Origin: Nocardioides sp. Arc9.136
Lineage (GTDB): Bacteria; Actinomycetota; Actinomycetes; Propionibacteriales; Nocardioidaceae
Direction: 5' to 3'
DNA: 64,000 bases
NCBI RefSeq assembly: GCF_030506255.1
Contig: NZ_CP113431.1
Location: 3,483,001 to 3,547,000 of the forward strand
The position numbers were made by a program, and so were the translations under genes. The notes under the pieces are model-generated. The model saw only the letters and a program-made list of their open reading frames with translations, ran no database searches and had not been told where the DNA came from. Below are positions 16,323 through 26,736 of the stretch, one piece after another (positions within the stretch are counted from its first letter, which is position 1; every line of letters begins with the position of its first letter).

Positions 16323-16784
16323 ATGAGTGGACCGACCGCGCAGCGCGGCTACACGATCAAGGAGGCCGCAGCGCTGACCGGGCTCCCGGCCAGCACGCTG
16401 CGCTACTACGAGTCCATCGGCGTCGTCCCGCCCATCAGCCGCGGCGCGAGCAGCAAGCACCGCGTCTACGACGAGGACGACCTCGACCAGCTCATGTGGG
16501 TCGCCTGCCTGGCGGCCACCGGCCTGTCGGTGGCCGACATGCGGCGGTACGTCGCCAACGGCCGGCTCGGCCCGGCGGCCGCCGCCGAGCAGGTGGAGCT
16601 GCTCGCCCAGCAGCGCGACCGGCTCCGGGTCGAGGCCACGCAGGTCGCCCTGCGCCAGGAGTACGTCGACCTGAAGATCGCCTACTGGGAGGCGGTCGAG
16701 GCGGACGACGACGCCCGCACCGAGCTCCTCTCGGGCCAGGCCCGGGCCCTGGCCGACCGGCTCAAGGCCGTCGGCAAGCCCTAG
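16323..16784 (+). CDS. MerR family transcriptional regulator
   Basis: 153 residues. The N-terminal winged helix is typical: [26 protein letters not shown] and [33 protein letters not shown] coiled-coil dimerisation helix follows ([22 protein letters not shown]). No conserved metal-binding Cys cluster is present, so it belongs to the organic-stress branch rather than the metal sensors. The regulated partner is probably the divergent aldo/keto reductase, possibly also the alcohol dehydrogenase 120 bp downstream. Confidence 0.88.
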   Translation: MSGPTAQRGYTIKEAAALTGLPASTLRYYESIGVVPPISRGASSKHRVYDEDDLDQLMWVACLAATGLSVADMRRYVANGRLGPAAAAEQVELLAQQRDRLRVEATQVALRQEYVDLKIAYWEAVEADDDARTELLSGQARALADRLKAVGKP

Positions 16785-16852
16785 CCCCACCGACCCACCC
16801 ACCCGACGACCCACGGCGGACCACCCGGTCCGCGGCTCCGGCCTGCCCGGAG

Positions 16853-16892
16853 CACCCACCCCACCCCACACACCCACCCACCCACCCCACAC
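16853..16892. repeat. C-rich CCCA low-complexity tract (G-rich on the minus strand)
   Basis: The gap before the alcohol dehydrogenase is almost only CCCA and CCCCA units. The complementary strand reads as several GGG or GGGG runs separated by one to four bases, fitting the simple G-quadruplex rule. It lies on the template strand for the downstream gene. Confidence 0.6.
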
Positions 16893-16903
16893 CGGGAGAA
16901 CCC

Positions 16904-17944
16904 ATGCGCGTCCGCGCCTACGCAGCACCCGCCGCCGGCCAGCCCCTGGCCCCCACCACGATCGAGCGCCGCGAGGTCGGCCCGAACGACGTGCTCATCG
17001 AGATCCGGTACGCCGGGATCTGCCACTCCGACATCCACACCGTGAACGGCGACTGGGGCCCGCAGCCCTTCCCCGTCGTCCCGGGCCACGAGATCGTCGG
17101 CACGGTCACCGAGGTCGGGAGCAGCGTCACGCGGCACGGGGTCGGCGACCTCGTCGGCGTCGGCTGCATGGTCGGCTCGTGCGGCGAGTGCGCGAGCTGC
17201 CGCAACGGCGACGAGCAGTACTGCCGTGAGGGGATGGTGCCGACGTACGCCGGCACCGACCGCGACGGCACGACGACCCAGGGCGGCTACTCGACCCACG
17301 TCGTGGTCGACGCCGACTACGTGCTGGCCGTCCCCGACGGCCTCGACCCGGCAGCGGCCGCGCCGCTGCTGTGCGCCGGCATCACGACGTACGCACCCCT
17401 GCGCCGGTGGGACGCCGGTCCCGGCCGGAAGGTGGCCGTCGTCGGCCTCGGGGGCCTGGGCCACATGGCGGTGAAGATCGCCCACGCCCTCGGCGCCGAG
17501 GTGACCGTGCTGTCGCAGTCGCTGAAGAAGCAGGAGGACGGCCTGCGCCTGGGCGCCGACCACTACCACGCGACGTCCGACCCGGCGACCTTCGAGCAGC
17601 TCGCCGGCCACTTCGACCTGGTGCTCAACACCGTCAGCGCCGGCATCGACCTCGACGCGTACCTCGGCCTGCTGGCCGTGGACGGCACCCTGGTCAACGT
17701 CGGCGCACCCGCCGCGCCGTTGAGCGTCAACGTCATGTCGCTCATCGGCGCCCGCCGGTCCTTCGCCGGGTCGATGATCGGCGGCATCGCGCTCACCCAG
17801 GAGATGCTCGACTTCTGCGCCGAGCACGGCATCGGCGCCGAGGTCGAGGTGATCCCCGCCGAGCAGGTCAACGAGGCCTACGAGCGCGTCCTCGCCTCCG
17901 ACGTCCGCTACCGGTTCGTCATCGACGCGGCCACCCTCGGCTGA
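16904..17944 (+). CDS. NAD(P)-dependent zinc alcohol dehydrogenase (CAD/YahK-like)
   Basis: 346 residues with GGGAGAA before the ATG. It is a medium-chain zinc dehydrogenase. The catalytic zinc ligands are in CHSDIH and PGHEIVGTV, the structural zinc cysteines in [20 protein letters not shown], and the cofactor motif in [15 protein letters not shown]. The sequence is of the cinnamyl-alcohol-dehydrogenase-like group, which reduces a wide range of aldehydes with NADPH. It lies downstream of the MerR gene on the same strand. Confidence 0.9.
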   Translation: MRVRAYAAPAAGQPLAPTTIERREVGPNDVLIEIRYAGICHSDIHTVNGDWGPQPFPVVPGHEIVGTVTEVGSSVTRHGVGDLVGVGCMVGSCGECASCRNGDEQYCREGMVPTYAGTDRDGTTTQGGYSTHVVVDADYVLAVPDGLDPAAAAPLLCAGITTYAPLRRWDAGPGRKVAVVGLGGLGHMAVKIAHALGAEVTVLSQSLKKQEDGLRLGADHYHATSDPATFEQLAGHFDLVLNTVSAGIDLDAYLGLLAVDGTLVNVGAPAAPLSVNVMSLIGARRSFAGSMIGGIALTQEMLDFCAEHGIGAEVEVIPAEQVNEAYERVLASDVRYRFVIDAATLG

Positions 17945-18052
17945 GCCCGCCCCGGGGGTCCGCCGGGAATCCCTGACCCGGACGACCGGTTGGGCCCCCG
18001 GGAGCACGCGCTCCCACCCGCACCTGCACCCGGACCCAGGAGGCACCACCCC

Positions 18053-19123
18053 GTGAGCCAGCTCTTCACCCCGATCACCCTCCGCGACGTCACCGTCCGC
18101 AACCGGGTGTGGGTGGCGCCGATGTGCCAGTACTCCGCCGTCGACGGCATGCCGGACGACTGGCACCTGGTGCACCTCGGATCGTTCGCCCGCGGCGGTG
18201 CCGGCCTGGTCATCACCGAGGCCACCGCCGTCGTCCCGGAGGGCCGGATCTCGCCGGAGGACACCGGGCTCTGGAACGACGAGCAGCAGGCCGCCTGGGC
18301 GCGGATCGTGGACTTCGTCCACGGCCAGGGCGCCGCGGCCGGGATCCAGCTCGCGCACGCCGGGCGGAAGGCCTCGACGTACTCCGGGTTCACCGCGGAC
18401 CGCGGCGGCGTCGCGGACGCCGACGGCGGCTGGCGCCCGGTCGGCCCGTCGGAGACGCCCTACCCGGGCCTGCGCGAGGACCCCGAGCCGCTCGACGCCG
18501 CCGGGATCGTCCGCGTGGTCACCGCCTTCGGCGACGCCGCGGAGCGCGCCGTCGCGGCCGGGTTCGACGTGCTCGAGGTGCACGCCGCCCACGGCTACCT
18601 GCTCCACGAGTTCCTCTCGCCGCTGTCCAACCACCGCACCGACACGTACGGCGGCGGGTTCGAAGGCCGCGTCCGGCTGACCCTGGAGGTCGTCCGCGAG
18701 ATCCGGGCCCGGGTCGCCCCCGGCGTGCCGGTGGTGGTGCGGCTCTCCGCCACCGACTGGGTGGAGGGTGGCTGGACCGCCGACGAGACGGTGCGCCTCG
18801 CCGGGCTGCTCCGCGAGGAGGGCGTCGACCTCGTCGACACCTCGACCGGCGGCAACGCGCCCGCCGACATCCCCGTCGGGCCGGGCTACCAGGTGCCGTT
18901 CGCCCGCCGGGTGCGCACCGAGGCCGACATCCCCTCGGGCGCGGTCGGCCTGATCACCGAGCCCAAGCAGGCCGAGGACGTCCTGGCCGACGGCTCCGCC
19001 GACGTCGTGCTGCTGGCCCGCGAGCTGCTGCGCGACCCGCACTGGCCGCTGCGCGCCGCCGCCGAGCTCGGCGTCGAGGGCACCGACCTGTGGCCGGTGC
19101 AGTACCGCCGGGCGGCCCGCTGA
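18053..19123 (+). CDS. NADH:flavin oxidoreductase, Old Yellow Enzyme family (YqjM-like)
   Basis: 356 residues from a GTG at 18053 with CAGGAGG upstream. It is an FMN-dependent TIM barrel. Features include NRVWVAPMCQYSAVDG (the Cys in MCQYS marks the thermophilic-like YqjM class), QLAHAGRKAS, HAAHGYLLHEFLSPLSNHRTD and the late GLITEPKQAEDVLADG. The family reduces activated C=C bonds of enones or nitro compounds using NADPH. It follows the alcohol dehydrogenase by about 110 bp and may share its transcript. Confidence 0.9.
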   Translation: MSQLFTPITLRDVTVRNRVWVAPMCQYSAVDGMPDDWHLVHLGSFARGGAGLVITEATAVVPEGRISPEDTGLWNDEQQAAWARIVDFVHGQGAAAGIQLAHAGRKASTYSGFTADRGGVADADGGWRPVGPSETPYPGLREDPEPLDAAGIVRVVTAFGDAAERAVAAGFDVLEVHAAHGYLLHEFLSPLSNHRTDTYGGGFEGRVRLTLEVVREIRARVAPGVPVVVRLSATDWVEGGWTADETVRLAGLLREEGVDLVDTSTGGNAPADIPVGPGYQVPFARRVRTEADIPSGAVGLITEPKQAEDVLADGSADVVLLARELLRDPHWPLRAAAELGVEGTDLWPVQYRRAAR

Positions 19124-19144
19124 CCCGACCGGTCCGGGGGACCG

Positions 19145-20680
19145 TCACCCCTCCGCGTACGGCGTGAGCAGCTGGTCGACGGGGGCGTGGTCGTCGGTGA
19201 GCGCGTCGGCGCCGCCGACCCAGTCGTCGAGGTCGGCGTCGCCGCGGGCCTCCCAGCCGAGCCCGCGCCGCTCGACCACGCGGGTCACCGCGTCGAGGTC
19301 GACGGCCCGGTCGGAGGCGACCGCGACGAGGTTCCCGCCCTGGGTCCCGTCGAAGGCACCGGGCCGGGCGAGCAGCGCCACGTGGTCGAACACCTCGCGC
19401 AGGGTCGCCACCTCGGCGCGGGCGAAGTCCAGCGGCCCGTGGTCGATCAGGTTGGCGACGTACGCCCCGTCGGGCCGGAGCACGCGCCGCACCTGCGCCA
19501 CCGCCTCCCGGGTGGTCAGGTGCCAGGGCACGCTCACCCCGCCGAAGGCGTCGCCGACCACGAGGTCGCGGCTGTCGTCGGGGAGCCGGTCCAGCCCGCG
19601 GCGCCCGTCCTCGACGCGCACCTCGAGCCCCGGCCCGGTCTCCAGGCCGAGCCGGTCGCGGTCGACCGCCACGACGCCGGGGTCGATCTCCGAGACCACG
19701 CTGGTCGTGCCCGGCCGGACCTCGGCGAGGTAGCGCGGCAGGGTGAGCCCCCCGCCACCGAGGTGGTACGCCGCGAGCGGCTCGCCCGCGGGGAACGTCG
19801 CGTCCACGACGGACGCGGCCGCCTGGACGTACTCGAACTCCAGGTGGGTGGCGTCGGCGAGGTCGACGTAGGAGTGGCGCAGCCCGTCGAGCACCAGCAC
19901 CCGGCCGCTCTCCCGCGCGGGGTCGGCCTCGACACGGGCGCAGTGGTACTGCGTCTCGACGTCGCAGCCGCCCGGTGCCGCGACCGCACCGAGCGCGCCG
20001 AGCCCCGTGCCGGCGAGCACGAGCGCCAGGGACGGCCCGGCCGCGCGCCAGCCGCTGACCCGGACGCCCACCACGACCGCGGCCAGCACCAGCAGCACGC
20101 CGAGCCCGACGAGGATGCCGCTGACGGGCACGGCCGAGACCAGCACGAAGCCCGTCAGCACGGTGCCGACGATCGAGCCCGCGGTGCCGATGCCGGACAG
20201 GCGACCGACGACGGTGCCGGTCTCGGCCAGCGACGTCAGCGCCAGCTTGGTGACCATCGGCGTGACGGCCGACAGCAGCGCGCCCGGGACGCCGATCGTC
20301 ACGGCGACCGCGAGCAGCAGCAGCGGGCCGCCCGCGGTCTCCGCGGCGCCGCGGACGAGGAACGGCGTCGCGGCCGCCACCACGCCGGACAGGCCGAGCA
20401 GCGGTGCCAGCGCGCGGCGCGGGTCGACGACGTCGGCCGCCCGGCCACCGGCCCACGAGCCCAGGGCGATCGCCGCCAGGGCCAGCCCGATGACCAGCGT
20501 GTTGGTCTCGAGCGTCAGCCCGAGGTACGGCGCGAGCAGCCGCAGCGCGACCAGCTCGACGACGAGGACCGCCGCGGAGGAGCCGAAGACCAGCGCGGCC
20601 GCCTCCCGCGGGCCGGGCACCGCACCGGAGCCGGCGCCACCTCCCGCCACGCGCCCCGCCACCTGCCCCGCCCGCGGCAC
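19145..20680 (-). CDS. Fused membrane/spermidine synthase-like protein
   Basis: 511 residues. The N-terminal half carries about seven hydrophobic helices (AAALVFGSSAAVLVVELVAL, NTLVIGLALAAIALGSWAGG and others). The C-terminal half is a Rossmann spermidine-synthase fold: LDGLRHSYVDL, YHLGGGGLTLPRYLAE, SEIDPGVVAVDRDRLGL and DLVVGDAFGGVSVPWHL. In actinobacteria this membrane-fused type is widespread and its polyamine synthase activity is not established. It ends next to the OYE gene tail to tail and lies six bases after the deoA stop in the same direction. Confidence 0.85.
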   Translation of the reverse strand: MPRAGQVAGRVAGGGAGSGAVPGPREAAALVFGSSAAVLVVELVALRLLAPYLGLTLETNTLVIGLALAAIALGSWAGGRAADVVDPRRALAPLLGLSGVVAAATPFLVRGAAETAGGPLLLLAVAVTIGVPGALLSAVTPMVTKLALTSLAETGTVVGRLSGIGTAGSIVGTVLTGFVLVSAVPVSGILVGLGVLLVLAAVVVGVRVSGWRAAGPSLALVLAGTGLGALGAVAAPGGCDVETQYHCARVEADPARESGRVLVLDGLRHSYVDLADATHLEFEYVQAAASVVDATFPAGEPLAAYHLGGGGLTLPRYLAEVRPGTTSVVSEIDPGVVAVDRDRLGLETGPGLEVRVEDGRRGLDRLPDDSRDLVVGDAFGGVSVPWHLTTREAVAQVRRVLRPDGAYVANLIDHGPLDFARAEVATLREVFDHVALLARPGAFDGTQGGNLVAVASDRAVDLDAVTRVVERRGLGWEARGDADLDDWVGGADALTDDHAPVDQLLTPYAEG

Positions 20681-20686
20681 GAGCGC

Positions 20687-21973
20687 TCAGCCGATGCGGT
20701 CGATGATCAGCGGCTGGGGGGTGAAGCCGGTGTCGGCGGGGGCCACGTCGTACCCGCCCTCGAGCGAGGCGAGGGCCCGCTCGAAGCGGTGCTCGTCGTC
20801 GCTGAGCAGCGTGAACAGCGGCTCGCCCTCCGTCACGGCGTCCCCGGGGCGGGCATGCCAGACGACGCCGGCACCGGCCTGCACCGGGTCCTCCTTGCGG
20901 GCGCGGCCCGCGCCCAGGCGCCAGGCGGCGAGGCCGACCGACATGGCGTCGAGCCGGGTGAGCACGCCGGTCGAGGGCGCGGCGACGACGTGCTTCTCAC
21001 GGGCGACGGGCAGCGCGGCGTCGGGGTCGCCGTCCTGGGCGCGGACCATCGCCTTCCAGGCGTCCATCGCCGAGCCGTCGGCCAGCTTGTCGGCGGGGTC
21101 GACGTCGGTCACGCCGGCGCCGGCGAGCATCTCGCGGGCCAGCGCCAGGGTCAGCTCGACCACGTCGGCGGGGCCGCCGCCGGCGAGCACCTCGACGGAC
21201 TCCGCGACCTCGATCGCGTTGCCGGCGGTGAAGCCCAGCGGGGTCGCCATGTCGGTCAGCAGCGCGACGGTGCGGACACCGGCGTCCGTGCCGAGCGCGA
21301 CCATCGTCCGCGCGAGCTCGCGGGCGCGGTCGACGTCCTTCATGAACGCCCCGGAGCCCACCTTGACGTCGAGCACGAGCGCCCCGGTGCCCTCGGCGAT
21401 CTTCTTGCTCATGATCGAGGAGGCGATCAGCGGGATCGCCTCGACGGTGCCGGTGACGTCGCGCAGCGCGTAGAGCTTCTTGTCCGCCGGGGCCAGGCCC
21501 GCGCCGGCGGCGCAGATGACCGCGCCGATGGACTCGAGCTGCGCCATCATCTCCTCGTTCGACAGCGCCGCGCGCCACCCGGGGATCGCCTCGAGCTTGT
21601 CCAGCGTGCCGCCGGTGTGGCCCAGGCCGCGGCCGGAGAGCTGCGGGACCGCGACGCCGCACGCGGCGACCAGCGGGGCGAGCGGGAGGGTGATCTTGTC
21701 GCCGACGCCGCCGGTGGAGTGCTTGTCGGCGGTCGGGCGCGAGAGCGAGGAGAAGTCCATCCGCTCCCCCGAGGCGATCATCGCGCCGGTCCACCGCGCG
21801 ATCTCCCGCTGGCTCATGCCGTTGAGGAGGATCGCCATCGCCAGCGACGACATCTGCTCGTCCGCGACCGCGCCGCGGGTGTAGGCGTCGACGACCCAGT
21901 CGATCTGGCTGTCGGACAGCTCGTGGCGGTCGCGCTTGGCGGAGATGACCTCGACGGCGTCGTGCTCAGGCAT
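20687..21973 (-). CDS. deoA: Thymidine phosphorylase
   Basis: 428 residues. The enzyme splits thymidine or deoxyuridine with phosphate to give the base and deoxyribose-1-phosphate. The substrate-site signature SGRGLGHTGGTLDKLEAIPG is present, as are KHSTGGVGDKITLPLAP (phosphate binding), SSIMSKKIAEG and LDVKVGSGAFMK. A -10-like TAGGGT (21985-21980, minus strand) ends six bases before the ATG, so it may be leaderless and independent of cdd, whose stop is 93 bp upstream. Together with cdd and the BMP-type importer it forms a pyrimidine nucleoside salvage block. Confidence 0.94.
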   Translation of the reverse strand: MPEHDAVEVISAKRDRHELSDSQIDWVVDAYTRGAVADEQMSSLAMAILLNGMSQREIARWTGAMIASGERMDFSSLSRPTADKHSTGGVGDKITLPLAPLVAACGVAVPQLSGRGLGHTGGTLDKLEAIPGWRAALSNEEMMAQLESIGAVICAAGAGLAPADKKLYALRDVTGTVEAIPLIASSIMSKKIAEGTGALVLDVKVGSGAFMKDVDRARELARTMVALGTDAGVRTVALLTDMATPLGFTAGNAIEVAESVEVLAGGGPADVVELTLALAREMLAGAGVTDVDPADKLADGSAMDAWKAMVRAQDGDPDAALPVAREKHVVAAPSTGVLTRLDAMSVGLAAWRLGAGRARKEDPVQAGAGVVWHARPGDAVTEGEPLFTLLSDDEHRFERALASLEGGYDVAPADTGFTPQPLIIDRIG

Positions 21974-22066
21974 GCCGCGACCCTACGACCGCCCCGGCAC
22001 CGCTCGGTAACCCGCGCGGTGACCCACCCGGCGACCCACCCCGTGACCCACCCGGCCGGCGACGGG

Positions 22067-22522
22067 TCAGTGCGTGACCTCGTCGAGGTCCTCGGGCCCG
22101 AACGCGTCGGGCAGCACCTCGTCCATCCCCTTCAGCCCCGAGACCGTCCACAGGCGCAGCCGGCGCCCGCCGTGCTCGAAGAGCAGCTGGCGGCAGCGGC
22201 CGCACGGCATGATCACCGACTCCTCGCCGTTCACGCACACGAAGTGGGTCAGCCGGCCACCGCCGGTGACGACCAGCTGGGAGACCAGGCCGCACTCCGC
22301 GCACAGGGTCACGCCGTACCCGGCGTTCTCCACGTTGCAGCCGGTCACCACGCGCCCGTCGTCGACGAGCGCCGCCGCCCCCACCGGGTAGTGCGAGTAC
22401 GGCGCGTACGCCCGGCGCATCGCCTCCACGGCGGCGCTGCGGAGCCCTGCCCAGAGGGCGACGTCCTCGCCCTCGGCGAGCTGGCCCTCGAGCTGGCCCG
22501 CGAGCTGGTGCTGGTCTGCCAT
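22067..22522 (-). CDS. cdd: Cytidine deaminase
   Basis: 151 residues. It shows the zinc site of the small tetrameric class: LCAECGL (Cys and catalytic Glu) and MPCGRCRQLL (two Cys). YAPYSHYPVGAAAL and GCNVENAGYGVTLCAE are family hallmarks. It converts cytidine and deoxycytidine to uridine forms. It is transcribed divergently from the BMP-type nucleoside lipoprotein and upstream of deoA. A GGTTC/GAACC inverted repeat lies between cdd and the importer. Confidence 0.94.
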   Translation of the reverse strand: MADQHQLAGQLEGQLAEGEDVALWAGLRSAAVEAMRRAYAPYSHYPVGAAALVDDGRVVTGCNVENAGYGVTLCAECGLVSQLVVTGGGRLTHFVCVNGEESVIMPCGRCRQLLFEHGGRRLRLWTVSGLKGMDEVLPDAFGPEDLDEVTH

Positions 22523-22598
22523 GTGTCCTCCGTGGGTCCTCCGTCTCCGAGGGCCCAGTGGACCACGCACCCCCGCCGGCCGCCGGGAGCGGCCGCCA

Positions 22599-22625
22599 GG
22601 TTCCAACTCGGTAACTGTTCGAACC
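22599..22625. promoter_or_regulatory. Inverted repeat between cdd and the nucleoside importer
   Basis: GGTTCCAAC (22599-22607) and GTTCGAACC (22617-22625) form 9-bp arms with one mismatch around a 9-base spacer. The site is in the divergent gap between cdd and the substrate-binding lipoprotein gene. It could be an operator for a nucleoside-responsive regulator encoded elsewhere; none is present in the block. Confidence 0.4.
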
Positions 22626-22721
22626 CTCGCCTTGCGAAGCACCCTCCCCGCCGGGCACCAGCGGTTACGGTGCCGCGTGGCGCCCCCGGACGAGCGGGGG
22701 CTGGGACCTGGAGGAAAGACG

Positions 22722-23813
22722 TTGAACAAGATGAGGAAGTCCGTGATGGGCGGCATCGCCGTGCTCGCGGCATCCACGATGCTGGTGGCCTGCGGCGACG
22801 CGCCGGAGGAGAGCAGCAACGGCGGCGGCAGCGAGGCGAGCGACTTCCTCCCCTGCATCGTCTCCGACGCGGGTGGCTTCGACGACAAGTCCTTCAACCA
22901 GCTCAGCTACGAGGGCGTCGTCAAGGCGGCTGAGGAGATCGGCGTCGAGCCGAAGGCCGTCGAGTCCAACAGCGAGAACGACTACGGCCCGAACATGGAG
23001 AGCCTGGTCGCCGAGGGCTGCGACATCATCGTCTCCGTCGGCTTCGCGCTCTCCGCGGCCACCGTCGAGTCGGCCACCGCGAACCCCGAGCTGCACTACG
23101 CGCTCATCGACGACGCGGCGGACAACGACTTCGACGGCACCAAGGACGCCGAGAACATCAAGCCCCTGCTGTACGACACCGCCCAGGCGGCGTTCCTCGC
23201 CGGCTACGCGGCCGCGGACTACAGCAAGACCGGCGTCGTCGGGACCTTCGGCGGCCAGCCGTTCCCGACCGTCACCATCTTCATGGACGGCTTCCGCCAG
23301 GGCGTGGAGTACTACAACCAGGAGAAGGGCAAGGACGTCAAGGTCGTCGGCTGGGACGGCAAGAACGGCTCCTTCACCGGCGGCTTCGAGGCCAACGAGA
23401 AGGCGACCAACACCGCCAAGCAGCTCCTCGACCAGGACGTCGACGTGATCCTCCCGGTCGGCGGCCCAATCTACCAGGGCGCGCTCACCGCGATCGCCGA
23501 CTCCGGCCGCGACGTCGCGATGGTCGGCGTGGACGCCGACCAGTTCGAGACCGACCCCGCCACCCAGGACGTCATCCTGACCTCGATCCAGAAGGGCATG
23601 GACATCTCGGCCTACGAGACGATCATGGCCGCCTCCGAGGACAACTTCGACGCCGAGAACTACGTCGGCACCCTGGAGAACGACGGCGTCAGCCTCGCCC
23701 CGTTCCACAACTTCGAGGACAAGGTGTCCGACACCCTGACCGACGAGCTGGAGCAGGTGAAGGCCGGCATCATCGACGGCTCCATCGAGGTCAAGAGCTA
23801 CCTCAACCAGTGA
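22722..23813 (+). CDS. BMP family nucleoside ABC transporter substrate-binding lipoprotein
   Basis: 363 residues. The start is taken as TTG at 22722, because GGAGGA (22710-22715) is six bases from it and too far from the ATG at 22731. The signal peptide ends in the lipobox MLVACGD. The mature part is a Bmp/Med type-I periplasmic fold: SDAGGFDDKSFNQLSYEG, YDTAQAAFLAGYAAADYSKTG, GTFGGQPFPTVTIFMDGF and LPVGGPIYQGA. The family binds purine or pyrimidine nucleosides. The ATPase and two permeases follow, and deoA and cdd lie on the other side. A strong hairpin follows the stop codon. Confidence 0.92.
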   Translation: MNKMRKSVMGGIAVLAASTMLVACGDAPEESSNGGGSEASDFLPCIVSDAGGFDDKSFNQLSYEGVVKAAEEIGVEPKAVESNSENDYGPNMESLVAEGCDIIVSVGFALSAATVESATANPELHYALIDDAADNDFDGTKDAENIKPLLYDTAQAAFLAGYAAADYSKTGVVGTFGGQPFPTVTIFMDGFRQGVEYYNQEKGKDVKVVGWDGKNGSFTGGFEANEKATNTAKQLLDQDVDVILPVGGPIYQGALTAIADSGRDVAMVGVDADQFETDPATQDVILTSIQKGMDISAYETIMAASEDNFDAENYVGTLENDGVSLAPFHNFEDKVSDTLTDELEQVKAGIIDGSIEVKSYLNQ

Positions 23814-23820
23814 CACCCGC

Positions 23821-23859
23821 GCAGAGGGAGGTCGACCACGCCGGTCGGCCTCCCTCTGC
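23821..23859 (+). terminator. Hairpin after the binding-protein gene
   Basis: Arms GCAGAGGGAGG and CCTCCCTCTGC, with an inner CGACC/GGTCG, form a stem of about 17 pairs around a five-base loop, directly after the lipoprotein stop. There is no U-run, which is usual in high-GC actinobacteria. It probably reduces read-through into the ATPase and permease genes, so the binding protein is made in excess. Confidence 0.65.
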
Positions 23860-23938
23860 CGTACCGTGCAGGTGCCGCGACGCCGACCGCGTCGTCCGGC
23901 CCTGCCGCCACCCACCCCTGTGCCGCGAGGACTGACCC

Positions 23939-25449
23939 ATGCAACTCGAGCTGCGCGACGTGACGAAGCGCTTCGGCTCCCTGGTCGCCAACGACCGGAT
24001 ATCCCTGACCGTCGCCGGCGGTGAGATCCACTGCCTGCTCGGCGAGAACGGCGCCGGCAAGTCGACGCTGATGAACGTGCTCTACGGCCTCTACCAGGCC
24101 GAGGAGGGCGAGATCGTCCTCGACGGCGAGGTCCAGCACTTCGGCGGCCCCGGTGACGCGATCGCCGCCGGCATCGGCATGGTGCACCAGCACTTCATGC
24201 TGGTCCCGGTCTTCACGGTGGCCGAGAACGTCATGCTCGGCAACGAGGAGACCGGCTTCGGCGGCTCCCTCGACCTCGACGCCGCCCGCGCCCGCGTGCG
24301 CGAGATCTCCGACCGGTTCGGCTTCCACGTCGACCCCGACGCCGTGGTGGGTGACCTGCCCGTCGGCGTGCAGCAGCGCGTCGAGATCATCAAGGTCCTC
24401 TCCCGCGACGCCAAGGTCCTCGTGTTCGACGAGCCCACCGCGGTGCTCACCCCGCAGGAGACCGACGAGCTGATGGAGATCATGCGCCAGCTCCGCGCCA
24501 GCGGCACGGCGGTCGTCTTCATCACCCACAAGCTCCGCGAGGTCCGCGAGGTCGCCGACCGGATCACCGTCATCCGGCGCGGCCGCGTCGTCGGCGAGGC
24601 CGAGCCCACCGCCACGAACCCCGAGCTCGCCGCGATGATGGTCGGCCGCCCGGTGGAGCTGACCGTCCGCAAGGACGAGCCCACCCTCGGCGGCGAGGCA
24701 CTCGTCGTCCGCGACCTCACCGTCGCCGACGCCACCGGCCTGGTGCACGTGGCCGGCATCAGCTTCGAGGTCCGCGCCGGAGAGGTGCTCGGCGTCGCCG
24801 GCGTCCAGGGCAACGGCCAGACCGAGCTCACCGAGGCGCTGCTCGGGCTGCAGGACCACGTGACCGGGTCGATCACCCTCGACGGCCGCGAGCTGCGCGG
24901 GCGCACGGTGCGCCAGGTGCTCGACGCCGGCGTCGGGTTCGTGCCCGAGGACCGCCAGGTCGACGGCCTGGTCGGCACCTTCAGCATCGCCGAGAACCTC
25001 ATGCTCGACCGCAGCTTCGGTGCACCCTTCGTCCGCGGCGGCTCCCTCCAGCTGGGCAAGCTGGAGGAGTTCGCCCGCGAGAAGCTGCAGGAGTACGACG
25101 TCCGCGCGCCGGGCATCCACACCGCCGCCGGCAACCTCTCGGGCGGCAACCAGCAGAAGGTGGTCGTCGCGCGCGAGCTCTCCCGCGACCTGCGCCTTCT
25201 CGTGGCCGCGCAGCCCACCCGCGGCGTGGACGTCGGCTCGATCGAGTTCATCCACCAGCAGATCATCGCCACCCGCGACTCCGGGGTCCCCGTGCTCGTC
25301 GTCTCCACGGAGCTCGACGAGGTCGTCGCGCTGGCCGACCGGATCATGGTCCTCTACCGGGGCCAGGTCGTCGGGATCGTGCCGGCCGACACCCCCCGTG
25401 CGGTGCTGGGCCTGATGATGACCGGAGAACGACCCGCAGGAGCCGTCGC

Positions 25450-25453
<4 letters not shown>
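23939..25453 (+). CDS. Nucleoside ABC transporter ATP-binding protein (double NBD)
   Basis: 504 residues with two ABC domains in one chain. The first has Walker A GENGAGKSTLM, a Q-loop near GMVHQHFM, the signature region LPVGVQQRVEIIKVL and Walker B VLVFDEPTAVLTP. The second has a degenerate Walker A (VQGNGQTELTEALLG), signature LSGGNQQKVVVARELSR and LLVAAQPTRGVDV. This is the sugar/nucleoside (RbsA/YufO-like) class. It energises uptake through the two permeases that follow, with which it overlaps by four bases (ATGA). Confidence 0.92.

Positions 25454-26732
<1,279 letters not shown>

Positions 26733-26736
<4 letters not shown>

Noticed and set aside
21974..22066. GTGACCCACCC-like repeats between cdd and deoA as a regulatory array
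   Set aside because: Short, imperfect, and within the usual base bias; only the TAGGGT box near the deoA start is kept.
19187..22933. 1,248-residue open frame on the plus strand
   Set aside because: Antisense to spermidine synthase-like, deoA and cdd genes that have clear family motifs; its own sequence is repetitive Gly/Arg/Asp/His without any fold.
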